From NCBI RefSeq assembly GCF_019393635.1, contig NC_057864.1:476488617-476552616 (forward strand): 64,000 bases of DNA, in the 5' to 3' direction. The position numbers and the translations under genes were made by a program. This document shows positions 43,154 to 53,720 of the stretch, one piece after another. This DNA comes from Dromiciops gliroides. Taxonomy: Eukaryota; Chordata; Mammalia; Microbiotheria; Microbiotheriidae. The notes beneath the pieces are model-generated. The model searched no databases. It saw only the letters and a program-made list of their open reading frames with translations, and was not told where the DNA came from. Position 1 is the first letter of the stretch. Each line of letters starts with the position of its first letter.

Positions 43154-44333
43154 GTTATGGGCCCAGGCCACCCCAGAAGTTTTCTGGGGTACATCAAAGA
43201 ACCTTCTCCTTGAGAAACTAAACCAGAGGACAGACACACCTAAAGAGATAAGTGGCACTGGATCAGGACTGAGCTAGCTCCAGAACCACCACCCTTCAGT
43301 CCAGTCTCCCCCACCCCTGGGGAGATAAGATTAGGTGTGGCTACTGAATGGAAAAAATAGGAGAATAGAGAACATATTGGAGCCCACCCCCCAGATTGTG
43401 ACAGGGGTACAGCTGTGAGGGATACAGCTGGATGGATTGAGACAGCTGTTGGGTGGGGCAGATAGGATAGTACTGATGTCCACTCCCAGTGTGGTCGGAA
43501 CTCAGCTGTGGAGGGCACAGGAGATTGGTTTTGAGATCAGCTGGTGGGCAAAGAGGAGTCTCCGTCATAGAAGTGGTGTGACAGTGGTTGACCCATAGGT
43601 ATGAAAGCAGGTGGGGAAGAAGTAAAGCAAGGAACAGGTAGGGAATGAGGCTGAGGAGAAGGAGGTGACGGGGTCCCAGAGCTTAATTTAGTCCAATCTC
43701 TTAGGATGCACCCCAGAGGAGAACCTTTCAGAACACTCCCTTTCTGTCCCATAGCTGTCCCAGATATTGTCCTGTCTAAGGAGAATGGTCTGAACATGGT
43801 TCAGACATTAGGCTGAGCTTTCTCAAGGGAGGGAGATGCTAGCTGCCAGTCTCATGGAAGAGCAGAGTGCTGGCGAGGGATAGACACACAAACACAAAAG
43901 TTCTTACCCAGAAACATGGAGTCCAAGGGTCCAAGTGTGGTTCAGACATCTGGCCGGGCTTTTGACAAGGAAGGGAGACCCAGGCTGCCTGTCATTGTCG
44001 CGTGCAAAAGCTGACCCTCCTCTACCTCTCTGTGACTCAAATGAGAGGTTGAGTCAAGTAGGAGAGAGAGAAAAGAAACCCAAAAGGGGGTTCCTACCTC
44101 CAGGTTTTGTGTGGTAAGAGGAAAGAGGAATTTCTTGTACCCTATGTTGGGTGCCAATTATGTTATGGGAAGAATAGGTAAGGGTTTGGGATAGGGGTAG
44201 GGGTTTGGGATAGGGGTTCTTAAAAATTCCTCTTTAAAGAATTACACCCTCTTGCACACAAATTCCAATTAGAAAAAAATAATGGTTTATTTAGGGGCTA
44301 GGGAAAGGAAACCAAGAGAGAAATTCTAGGACT
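43154..44333 (-). mobile_element. class I ERV fossil, copy B (fragment)
   Basis: Same family as copy A. Parts: an LTR piece (43154-43338, plus orientation, starting TGTTATGGGCCC), then gag-start and leader sequence (43339-44139, minus), a tRNA-Lys-like primer-binding site (about 44140-44157) and another LTR piece (44158-44333, minus). The parts lie in opposite orientations, so the copy is rearranged as well as broken. It carries the same gag N-terminal phrase as copy A. Age is probably similar to copy A, though one stretch looks much closer (see findings). Confidence 0.85.
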
Positions 44334-44819
44334 AAATTTCAAACAACATAGGATACAGACCTAGTAGTGGTATTGCTGAATCAAAGGGTATGCAGAGCTT
44401 TATAGCCCTTTGAGCATGGTTCTAAATTGTTCTCCAGAATGGTTGGATCAGTTCATAACTCCACCAACCATGCACTAGTGTCCCAATTTTCCCATATTCC
44501 CTCCAAAATTTATCATTTTCCTTTTCTATCATTTTAGCCAATCTGAAAGGTGTAAAGTAGTATCTTAAAATTGTTTTAATTTGCATTAGTAGTGGTTTAG
44601 AGCATTTTTCCAAATAGATAGCTTTGATTTCTTCATCTGAAATATGTATCATATCTTTTGACTATCAATTGGGGAATGATTTGCATTATTATAAATTTGA
44701 CTCAATTCTCTATATATTTGAGACAGAAATTTGTTGTGAAAAAATTTCCCCAGTTTTCTGCTTTCCTTATTATCTTGACTGCATTGATTTTGTTTGTGCA
44801 AAACTTTTAAAATTGAACG
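44334..44819 (-). mobile_element. L1 ORF2 fragment, inverted relative to its neighbour
   Basis: The minus strand reads QIKTILRYYFTPFRLAKMIE, then KFWREYGKIGTLVHGWW and ELIQPFWRTIW. This matches the L1 ORF2 stretch MQIKTTVRYHLTPVRMAI...CWRGCGEKGTLLHCWW...LVQPLWKTVW. Decayed. Confidence 0.9.
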
Positions 44820-45612
44820 AATCCCAACCATTCTGGAGAGCAATTTGGAATTATGCCCAAAGGGCTATAAAGCTGTGCATACCCTTTGACCCAGCAATAC
44901 CACTCTTGGGTCTTTTTCCCAAAGAGATCATGGAAAGGGGAGAGGGACCCACATGTACAAAAATATTTATAGCTGCTCTTTACATGATGGCAAGGAATTG
45001 GAAGTTGAGGGGATGCCCATCCATTGGGGAATGGCTGGATAAGTTGTGGTATATGAATGTAATAGAATACTATTGTGCTGTAAGAAACAATGAGCAGGAA
45101 GAGTTCAGAGAAACCTGGAGGGTCTTGCATGAGCTGATGATGAGTGAGATGACCAGAACCAGAAGAACATTGTACACAGTATCATCGACATTGTGTGTTG
45201 ATCTACTGTGATGGACTATATTCTTCTCACCAATGCAATGGTACAGAAGAGTTCCAGGGAACTCATGATAGAAGAAGATCTCCAAATCCAGGGGAAAAAA
45301 AAAGGGAGTATAGATGCTGAATGAACCATACTATTTCTTTTGTTTTTGGTGCTGTTGTTTTTCTATTTTGAGGTTTTTCGTCATTGCTCTGATTTTTCTC
45401 TTATAACATGACTAATGCAGAAATATGTTTAATGTTATTATGTATATATATATATATATATGACCTATATCAGATTACCTGCTGTCTAGGGGAGGGGAGA
45501 GGGAGGGGAGGGAGGGAGAAAAATCTGAAATTGTGAAGCTTGTATAAACAAAAGTTGAGAACTATCTTTACATGTAACGGGAAAAAAATACTTTATTACA
45601 AATTTTTCAAAA
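44820..45612 (+). mobile_element. L1 ORF2 C-terminus and 3' UTR
   Basis: The plus strand reads QPFWRAIWNYAQRAIKL, PFDPAIPLLGLFPKE, TCTKIFIAALYMMARNWKLR, GCPSIGEWLDKLWYMNVIEY. This is the conserved L1 ORF2 C-terminus (human: YDPAIPLLGIYPKE...TCTRMFIAALF). A (TA)n run (45443-45461) and an A-rich end follow. It is one of the better preserved L1 pieces here. Confidence 0.92.
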
Positions 45613-45627
45613 ATTGAATGTAATCAA

Positions 45628-45776
45628 GGGGCAGCTAGGTGGCGCAGTGGATAAAACACTGGCCCTGGATTCAGGAGTACCTGAGTTCAAAAATCCGGCC
45701 TCAGACGCTTAACACTTACTAGCTGTGTGACCCTGGGCAAGTCACTTAACCCCAATTGCCCTGCAAAAAAAAAAAA
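45628..45776 (+). mobile_element. young marsupial SINE in the L1 tail, with target-site duplication
   Basis: Full-length. ATTGAATGTAATCAA lies at 45613-45627 and 45777-45791. Confidence 0.97.
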
Positions 45777-46141
45777 ATTGAATGTAATCAAAATTATCCA
45801 TTTTATATTCCATAATGCTCTCTGTATCTTGTTTAGTCATAAATTCTTTCCTTCTCCATAGATCTAACAAATAAACTATCCCCTAATTTGCACCCTTTAT
45901 GTCTAAATCATGTATTCATTTTTACCTTATCTTGGTATACAGTATGATGTATTAGTCTATATCTAGTTTCCATCAAACTGCTTTCCTGTTTTCCCAGCAA
46001 TTGTTGTCAAATAGTGAGTTCATGTCCCAAAAGTTTGGATCTTTGTGTTTATCAAACACAAGATTACTGAGGTCATTTCTTACCGTGTATTATGTACCTA
46101 ATCTATCCCACTGATCCACCATTCTATTTCTTAGCCAGTAC

Positions 46142-46375
46142 CAGGTAGGTGTCATAGTGGATAGAGTCAGGAAGAGTCATCTTTGTGAGTTCAAATCTGG
46201 CCTCACACGCTTAGTAGCTGTGTGACCCTGGACAAGTCATTTCACCCAGTTTGCCTCAGTTTCCTCATCTGTAAAATGAGCTGGAGAAGGAAATGGCAAA
46301 CTATTCCAGTATCTTTGCCAATACTACCTACAATGGAGTCACAAAAAGTCAGACACAGCTGAAACAACTCAACAT
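46142..46375 (+). mobile_element. older long-form SINE
   Basis: 'taggtgtcatagtggatagagtcagg' head and the tail 'ggagtcacaaaaagtcagacacagctgaaac'. Confidence 0.88.
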
Positions 46376-46439
46376 TACCACATTGTTTTGATGATTACTA
46401 CATTATAATACAGTTTGAGATCTAGTAAGGCCAGAACAC

Positions 46440-47174
46440 ATTTCTTCACTTTTTTTCATTAATTCTCTTTATAGTTTTTATCATAAAAGTATTTTATTAT
46501 TTTCCAGTTACATGTAAAGATAGTTTTCAACATTTGTTTTCATAAGATTTTTAGTTCCAAATTTTTCTCCCTCCCTCCCTTCCCTCCCCCCTCTCCAAGC
46601 AATCTGATATAGGTAATATATGTACAATCACAATAAATATATTTCTGAATTAGTCATGTTGTGAAAGAAGAATCAGAACAAGAGGGGGAAACCTCAAAAA
46701 AGAAAAAAAAAAACAACTCAAAAGTAGAAACAGTATGGTTCAATCTGCATTCAGAATTTACAGGGTTTTTTTCTGGATGTGGAGAACATTTTCCATCATG
46801 AGTTCTTTGGAATTGTGTTCGATCATTGCACTGCTGTAATAATTCTCTTTATATTCTTGACCTTTTGCTTTTCTAGATGAATTTTGTTATTACTTTTTCT
46901 AGCTCTATGAAACAATATTTTGATTGGTATGGCACTGAATAAGTAGATTAATTTGGGTAGAATTGTCATTTTTATTGTATTGGCTTGTTCTACCCATGAG
47001 CAATTAATATTTTTCCAATTGTTTAGATCTCACTTCACTTGTATGAAAAGTGTTTTGTAATTGTGCTCATGTAGTTCCTGGGTTTATCATGGCAGGTAGA
47101 CTCCCAAGTGTTTTATATTGTCTACAGTTATTTTAAATGAAATTTCTCTTTTTCTCCCTCTCCCTCTCCCTCTC

Positions 47175-47213
<39 letters not shown>

Positions 47214-47222
47214 GTCTCTCTC

Positions 47223-47319
<97 letters not shown>

Positions 47320-47910
47320 TGCTGCTGGACTTTGTTGGTAATATATAGAAATGCTGATGATTTTGTGGGTTTATTTTACATCCTGCAACTTTGGCGAAGT
47401 TGTTCATTATTTCAACTAGTTTTTTAGTTGATTCTCTGGGATTCTCCAATTATACCATCATATCATCTGCAAGGAGTGACAGTTTTGTTTTCTCATTGTC
47501 TATTCTAATTCCTTCAATTTCTTTTTCTTCTCTTATTGCTATAGATAGCATTTCTATTACAATATTGAATAATAGTGGTGATAATAGACATCCTTGCTTT
47601 ACTTCTAATTTTACTGGGAAGTCTTCTAGTAATTCCCATTACAGAAAATACTTGCTGTTGGTTTTAGATAAATAGTACTTATCATTTTAAGGAAAGCTCC
47701 ATTTATTCCTATATTTTCTAGAGTTTTTAATAGGAAAGAACATTGCATTTTATCAAAAGCTTTTTCTGCATCTCTTGAGATAATCATATGATTTTTGTTG
47801 ATTTTGTTATTAATATGATTAATTATGCTAATACTTTTCATAATACTGAACCAGTCCTGCATTCCTGGTGTAAATCCCACCTGCTCATAGTATATGATCT
47901 TTAGTATATC
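46440..47910 (-). mobile_element. L1 with reverse transcriptase remains
   Basis: On the minus strand 47880-47626 reads [40 protein letters not shown] and [20 protein letters not shown]. These are the L1 reverse transcriptase motifs (human: [33 protein letters not shown]). Downstream, 47600-47400 keeps the region of the catalytic YADD-like box ('...LLADDMMV...'). 46440-46830 is a 3' UTR-like piece, probably a separate copy. CT and TA microsatellites at 47150-47317 interrupt the coding remains. Confidence 0.88.
47150..47317. repeat. compound (CT)n(TA)n microsatellite
   Basis: About 130 bases of CT with GTCT variants followed by about 17 TA units. The RERERE/YIYIYI and SLSLSL frames are artefacts. 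Confidence 0.98.
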
Positions 47911-47919
47911 ATTTTAGTC

Positions 47920-48080
47920 TCACAACAATCCTATGTCATAGATCCAATTATTTTCCCCATTTTACAGATAAGAAAACTAAGGCAGAGAGAGGTATATACC
48001 TTACCTAGGATTGGACAGCTAGGAAGTATCTTGGGCAAGAATCAAACTCCAGTTCATTGTTCATCCAACATGTGCTGTCT
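47920..48080 (-). mobile_element. old MIR-like SINE
   Basis: 'ccaattattttccccattttacagataagaaaactaaggc' and 'tacctaggattggacagctagg', reversed MIR-like sequence. Confidence 0.6.
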
Positions 48081-48129
48081 CTCACAAATGAAATGAAATA
48101 ATTATAATGGTGGTTGGAGGAAGAATTGC

Positions 48130-48560
48130 ATAATGAAACTAAATGAAAAAGTATTTATGAAGCACTTCCAAAATGGTTGTGCTATCTCATCATTCTACCA
48201 ATAGTGTATTAGAGTGTATTAGAGTCCCAGTCTTTCTACAACCCCTTTAACATTGACTATTCCTATCTTTTGTCATTTTTGCCACCTTACTAGTGAAACG
48301 TTAGGGATTTGGTTTTTTTCATCTTTTGACCATTTATATTGAGGAATGGCTTTTGGAGTTATATTTCTGTTAGTTGTCTACGTATCTTATATATAAAATC
48401 CCTATCTAAGAAATTCATTACAAATATTTGTTTCCAATCCACTATTTCCCTTCCTATACTAAATGCATTAATTTTGTTTGTATAAAAGCTTTTCAATTTC
48501 ATATAATCAAAACTATCTGTTTTACCTTTTGTAATTTTTTCCCATATTCTTTGTTTGATT
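48130..48560 (-). mobile_element. decayed L1 ORF2 3' fragment
   Basis: 'aaatggttgtgctatctcatcattctaccaatagtgtatt', 'cttttgtcatttttgccaccttactag' and 'tttgtttccaatccactatttcccttcc' match the layout of the minus-strand L1 at 44440-44800. Confidence 0.7.
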
Positions 48561-49202
48561 GAGAATTCATCTCCTACCCAAACCCATTGAAAGAATATTT
48601 TTAAATGACTAGGCCTAATTTTGGGGGGGGCGGGCTAAAGCTGACTGAGTGACTAATTCTAGGACTTTTGACTACCTGGCTATCTGACTGCTATTCATCT
48701 AATGTGGGCCATTTATAAAGTTCCACCACACTGCTCCACTCCCAAAATTGATAAGCAAAAGATTAAGAAGCCTCTTAACTAAATAATCAAAGCAGAGTTT
48801 ATTTATGAGATACTATTTAAAATTAAGAATACAGGGAAATAAAATGTACAACCTGACTGCATTGTGGTGCATCTCTTTCCACTGAGTCTCTTTCCCACCT
48901 GCCGGGCCTGGACCTTCTTTAATACAATAAGGGCCTTAGCCACCTCTTGCCTTAAGGCACTCAGGTCCTTTATTCTAACTCTGAGCCCCTTTCACTTTGT
49001 AAATGCCCCTGCTTCTAACTTTCCTCTCCTTACTGCCACCGCTGAACCCCTGTGTTTCTCTCTCACCGACCTTCTGTCTGTCTGTCTGCTCCGTCGTTCT
49101 GCCCTTCAGCCTCTTTTTTCCCTGCTCCTAGTTCTTCTTGTCTTCTCCTGCATCCTTGTAGCCCTGTCTCTAGTCTGTCACGCTCCAACCTTTCTTTCTT
49201 TC

Positions 49203-49352
49203 TTTTTTTTTTTTTTAGTGAGGCAACCAGGGTTAAGTGACCTGCCCAGGGTCACACAGCTAGTAAGTGTTAAGTGTCTGAAGCCGGATCTGAACTCAGG
49301 TACTCCTGACTCCAGGGCCGGTGCTCTATCCACTGCGCCACCTAGCTGCCCC
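49203..49352 (-). mobile_element. young marsupial SINE (minus)
   Basis: Full-length reversed copy ending CTAGCTGCCCC. Subtype with CAACCAGGGTTAAGTGACCT. Confidence 0.93.
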
Positions 49353-49504
49353 AAGAATCATTTTTCTTAACAAAGAATAAAAGAGGTGAAAAATTTGGCA
49401 GAATTAACAAGTGAACCAAGTCCATTGCCCCCCACCTCTGCAAAAAAAAAAGTTACTACCCTAGTTCCAATGCCTCCAGCTCTTTGACTCCCTGTCATAT
49501 GAAG

Positions 49505-50450
49505 TGAATGGTCTCTGACAGTCACAAGACCTGAGTTCAAATCCCAGACCTGTCTCTCTCTAGGAGACCTCAGGTTAAAACTAGATGAGCTTTCTATGTC
49601 ATTTTCCTATATATTGTTCATCTGATTCTTCTCTATTTGGATGAACAGTTCCTCATCTGTAAAGTAGGGGGATTGGACCAGATATCTCAAAAGTCTCTTA
49701 CAGTTCTAAGTATCGGAGCCTATGATTGCTGCACCATCTCCCACTCCCTCCCCATACAGTCTTTGACTGTGACCACACCTTCAGCACAGCCCTGGCAAAA
49801 ATCTGAGCCTAAGTAAAACCCTCCAAGGAGCCTCCTGAAGAAGTGAGGTTCCCATCAATTAGGCCAAAGGAGAAGGCTGAATGATAGTCGGGAAGGAGGA
49901 CCACATGCCCCAGGGCTTTGCTTGGTGCTGCCCCAAAAGATAGCTACTTCCATACAAAGGTTCTTCTTATGTGCGTTTAGGGGTTGGCTTGCATAATTTG
50001 TAAAGTCTCTTCCTTTGAAAATGGCCTCCAAAAGCTCACAATATCAGTATACATGATAGTTTTGTGGTTGGATTCTAAGTGCCATAGTGGAAAATGTGAG
50101 AAGAAAAAAAACCATTCTTCCTTCCCTAGGATTATATTGAGGAAAGTCATGTATGCTGTTTAAGTGTGCAGCTATGAGAGATTCTGGATAGAATTGGGGA
50201 GAACTGAATTCAAATCATGCCTTAGACATTTACTGTCTGTGTGTCCCTGGGCAAGTCACAACCACTGTCTGCCTCAGTTTCCTCAACTGTAAAATGAGCA
50301 AAATAACAATTACCTCTATTTCTTCATCCATAAAATGGGGATAATGATAGTACCTACTTCACTGGGCTGTTCGAAGACTCAGATGAGATAACATGCACAG
50401 AACTTTAAAGTATTATGTAAAGGCCAGCTAATGTTATTATAATTTAAAAT
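49505..50450 (+). mobile_element. two old SINEs
   Basis: 49505-49735 ('cacaagacctgagttcaaatcccagac', 'gtagggggattggaccagatatctc'). 50165-50450 is a long-form copy ('gggcaagtcacaaccactgtctgcctcagtttcc', 'aactttaaagtattatgtaaaggccagctaatg'). The 430 bases between are not recognised. Confidence 0.7.
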
Positions 50451-50504
50451 GTGAACTATTACGAAATGTCTGTTGAGGGAATGAACAGGCAGAAGAAAAT
50501 ATAA

Positions 50505-50640
50505 TGTAATAATATGATATGATATGATAAACAATATAATGCAATGCTATGCAATACAATACAATATAGTATAGTATGGTGTGATAATGCAATACAATAT
50601 AATACAATAATACAATACAAAACAATAGGATACAATAACA
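50505..50640. repeat. degenerate pentanucleotide repeat (ATACA/ATATG type)
   Basis: Blocks of ATATG, AATAC and ATACA in succession, with interruptions. Confidence 0.9.
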
Positions 50641-50814
50641 TAATAGAAAGCCTTGAGTACAATAGGCTCAAAAGAAATGAAGTCAGCATGGACAGGTGAG
50701 CTCATGTAGGCAGCACAAGCTTATCATTCACTTAGAACCTGACAACTGAATGACAGAATCCTTGAATATTGGCATCAGAAAGGACCTTAGACACCATTTA
50801 GTCCCATGCATTCA

Positions 50815-50961
50815 TTTTTTTTTTTTGCAGGGCAATGAAGGTTAAGTGACTTGCCCAGGGTCACACAGCTAGTAAGTGCCAAGTATCTAAGGCCAGATTT
50901 GAACTCAGGTCCTCCTGAATCCAGGGCTGGTGCTTTATCCACTGCATCACCTAGCTGCCCC
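50815..50961 (-). mobile_element. young marsupial SINE (minus)
   Basis: Full-length reversed copy from the T tail to CTAGCTGCCCC. Confidence 0.94.
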
Positions 50962-51309
50962 TTCACAGGATTTTTAGTTCCAAATTTCTTCCCACCCTCT
51001 CTTAGCTACCCCTTCCCCAAGACAGAGAAAGCAATCTGATATGTTATATATGTACAATCACATTAAACATATTTCTGAATTAGTCATGTTGTGAAAGAAG
51101 AATCAGAGCACAAGGGAAAAACCTCAAAAAAGAAGGGGAAAAACAGCCCCAAAATAGAAACAGTATGGTTCAATCTGCATTCAAAATCCACAGTTCTTTT
51201 TTCTGGATGTGGAGAACATTTTCCATCATGAGTTCTTTGAAATTGTTTTGGATCATTGCACTGCTGAGAAGAGCCAAGTCTATCACAGTTGATCATCACA
51301 CAAGGTTAC

Positions 51310-51630
51310 TGTTACTTGTTAAGGGCTAAAATTCTAGCTAAACTGTCTAAAATATAAGCTTTAGCAAGAGTTAGACTTTTAAGCATTTATTAAGGAGAAT
51401 AAGAATTTGGTAAAGAGAGAGAAAGGCCTAGATTCCTATCTATTAAAGGGAGAGCACATTTCTAGCTCCGCTCTCCACCCGAGTCCAGAGGAAAGAGCCC
51501 GAGACTGAGCGCCAGTCACTTCCTGATGCTAAAGAAAAGACTCCTAGTCCTGCCCTCAAAGACCTTCCCTTCATGGGCAGAACTCCTCCACAGCAAGTCT
51601 CCAGCAGGTGGCGTCATTCCTATCGTTACA
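51310..51630 (-). mobile_element. solo LTR fossil inside an L1
   Basis: About 320 bases interrupting an L1. On the minus strand it starts TGTAACGATAGG, has AATAAA (about 51391-51386) and ends near AAGTAACA. TACTG occurs at 51307-51311 and 51631-51635, a likely target-site duplication. No internal viral sequence remains. Family not assigned. It carries a CTCF-like motif. Confidence 0.75.
51601..51614 (+). promoter_or_regulatory. CTCF-like motif carried by the solo LTR
   Basis: CCAGCAGGTGGCGT matches 13 of 14 positions of CCASYAGRKGGCRS, plus orientation. It lies 1.4 kb upstream of MLXIPL exon 1. Confidence 0.45.
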
Positions 51631-51927
51631 TACTGCATACAATGTTCTCCTGGTTCTGCTCACTTCACTCAGCATCAGTCCACTTAAGTCTTTCAGGTTT
51701 TTCTAAAATCTGCCTGCTCATCATTTCTTACAGCACAATAGTATTCCATTTCATTCATATACCACAACTTGTTAGCCATTCCCCAATTGATGAGCATTCC
51801 CTCAATTTCCAATCAATGCCTTCATTTTTAAAAGGTTTTTCATTTATTTTTACTCAACAAAAATTTATTTTCTCTCCTACCCACCCACCCTCAATGAAAA
51901 AAAGAGAAAAACAAAACCCTTATTTTT

Positions 51928-52069
51928 TTTTGTTTGTTGGGCAATGAGGGATGTGACTTGCCCAGGGTCACACAGCTAGTAAGTGTCAAGTGTCTGAGAC
52001 TGGATTTGAACTCAGGTCCTCCTGAATCCAGGGCCAGTGCTTTATCCACTGAGTCACCTAGCTGCCCCC
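51928..52069 (-). mobile_element. young marsupial SINE with target-site duplication
   Basis: Reversed copy. AAACCCTTATTTTT before and AAGCCCTTATTTTT after. Confidence 0.93.
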
Positions 52070-52377
52070 AAAGCCCTTATTTTTAAAAAGCAAACAAGCC
52101 ATGCAAAGTCAGGCAAAAGAGATCCCCAAAGGACCATGGCCATGTCCCCTCTGTCAGAAGATGCAGCCTCTTCATTTCAGATGGGGTCCCTGGTGGCCAA
52201 AGTGCCGGGCTGTTTGGCTAATGGCCGATTTGGAGTTCTGAGATTTGATATGAAAATATGGTGTGGTAATGGTCCTTGGGAAGCCAGGAAGGCTGGGAAA
52301 CCTGCCATTTGTTGCATGGGACCATTAATTACCAGCTTGGGCCCCCGTCTGCAGATACATATCCACCTAAACCTAAG

Positions 52378-52399
52378 CACACACACACACACACACACA
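52378..52399. repeat. (CA)n microsatellite
   Basis: Eleven CA units. Confidence 0.95.
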
Positions 52400-52829
52400 A
52401 GGAGGAGCTTTGGGCTTCACACTCTCAGGGACCTGACAGAGATGGCGTCAGCCTTGGGCTAAGGGCAAGTAAGATGGTAAATGTAGGAGTGAGAGATAGG
52501 AGAAAAGAGTTTGTAAGCCTTTGGACTCTTCTCCCTGCCCCTACTTAGATAGTTGGGGTGAATCCAGGAACTTATTAGTAGGTGTGTACCTTCCATTGGG
52601 CCTTGACATACTGAACTTAGCTCATCTGATGTCCACAACCACCCTCTGAGGGTGATCCCAGTGACCTTGGGTTAGTCACGTCCCCTCTCTTGGCCTCAGT
52701 TTCTTCCTCTGTAAAAAGAAGGGGTTGGACAAATGTGACTTCCTCGGCTTTGAGGGCTACTTGTTTTCCATCTCGGCTGCTTTCCCTTTCCTCCTTTCTC
52801 CTCTCCCTCAAGGCTCCTTAGACCCGCTT

Positions 52830-53720
52830 CCCCTCCAGCCCCCGGGGAGGGATCCGCATTTTGGAGCACACCTGGAGCATACATTATGCAAATGAGCTCC
52901 TCGACCCGCCCCCGCCAGACCAACCGCTTGGCAGGGGGCCGGGGGCGGGGGCTGACGAGGTGGGGCGGAGCCATGCTAATTAGGAGCGCCCCGCTGCGCT
53001 GGCCGGACGCCGGAGGCAGCGGGTGGCGGCGGGCGGGGCGGACTGGCCGCGGCGGCCGCAGCGATGGCCGGGGCACTGGCGGGACTGGCCGGGGGCTTCC
53101 CCGGGCCGCGCGTGGAGCCGGCGCCGGACTCGGACTCGGACACGGACTCGGAGGGGCCGGGCCCCCGTCGCGGGGCCGCCTCGCTGCTCCGGTCGCCGCA
53201 GGTCATCCACAGCGGCCACTTCATGGTGTCGTCGCCGCACAGCGACGCGGTGCCCCGGCGCGGCACCCAGGAGGGGCCCGTGGGGCCCGGGGACTTCGGG
53301 CCGCGCAGCATTGATCCCACGCTCACCCGCCTCTTCGAGTGCATGAGCCTGGCCTACAGGTGAGCCAGAATAAGCAGGGACCCCCGACGGGCGCGAGGTG
53401 CCGAGCCCCCCACCTCGGGCACCGAGGTGCGATTCCCCCAGAGCCCGCTGCCCTCTCGCTGCGTTGGCCCGCCTGTCCCACGGTCCCCCTCCCTCTCGGA
53501 CCCGCGGCCATCCATCTCCTTGCAAGACACCTCGGCAATTTCCCATCCAGAGCCCGGGCTCTGGGTTTGTTGAGCTACCCCCCCTGTCTAGCCTGAACCA
53601 GAACCCCCACCCCCATCCCCAACACGCGGCCAGCCTTCCGCGGGCACCTCGGGGCGGACGCGCCGGAGCTCCTCCTCTCTGCCCCGCCCCAAACTCCAAA
53701 ATATCCCCCCCCACCTTCCC
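52830..53720 (+). promoter_or_regulatory. MLXIPL: MLXIPL (alpha form) promoter and CpG island
   Basis: GC-rich and CpG-dense from upstream of exon 1 into intron 1. It contains an exact octamer ATGCAAAT at 52886-52893, GC boxes (GGGGGCGGGGG near 52940, GGGGCGGAGC near 52962) and TAATTA near 52978. No TATA box at a usual distance. The transcription start probably lies between about 52900 and 53040; this is inference. Confidence 0.8.
53064..53359 (+). CDS. MLXIPL: MLXIPL (ChREBP) coding exon 1, residues 1-98 plus two bases of codon 99
   Basis: MLXIPL encodes ChREBP, a glucose-responsive bHLH-leucine zipper factor that pairs with MLX and switches on glycolytic and lipogenic genes. The exon starts MAGALAGLAGGFPGPRVEPA (human MAGALAGLAAGLQVPRVAPS). 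It keeps PDSDSDTDSE, QVIHSGHFMVSSPHSD and DFGPRSIDPTLTRLFEC, the conserved N-terminal glucose-sensing (MCR) region with its second export signal around residues 86-96. Met replaces human Leu in the FECLSLAY stretch. The donor is AG|GTGAGC. The start codon has a good context (GCAGCGATGG). This is the alpha-form first exon. Confidence 0.97.

Larger units (their letters stand above)
50962..51840 (-). mobile_element. L1 3' UTR and ORF2 end, split by a solo LTR
   Basis: 50962-51306 repeats the 3' UTR sequence of 46550-46830 nearly phrase for phrase ('gtacaatcacattaaacatatttctgaattagtcatg'). 51636-51840 continues into the ORF2 C-terminus ('cttgttagccattccccaattgatgagcattccctcaa'). The LTR at 51310 lies between. 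Confidence 0.85.

Noticed and set aside
48750-49200. Possible LTR on the minus strand ('agagtttatttatgag')
   Set aside because: Only a poly(A)-like signal supports it; no ends, repeats or viral sequence seen.
52980-53714. 244-residue open frame antisense to MLXIPL exon 1
   Set aside because: Shadow frame in CpG-island sequence.
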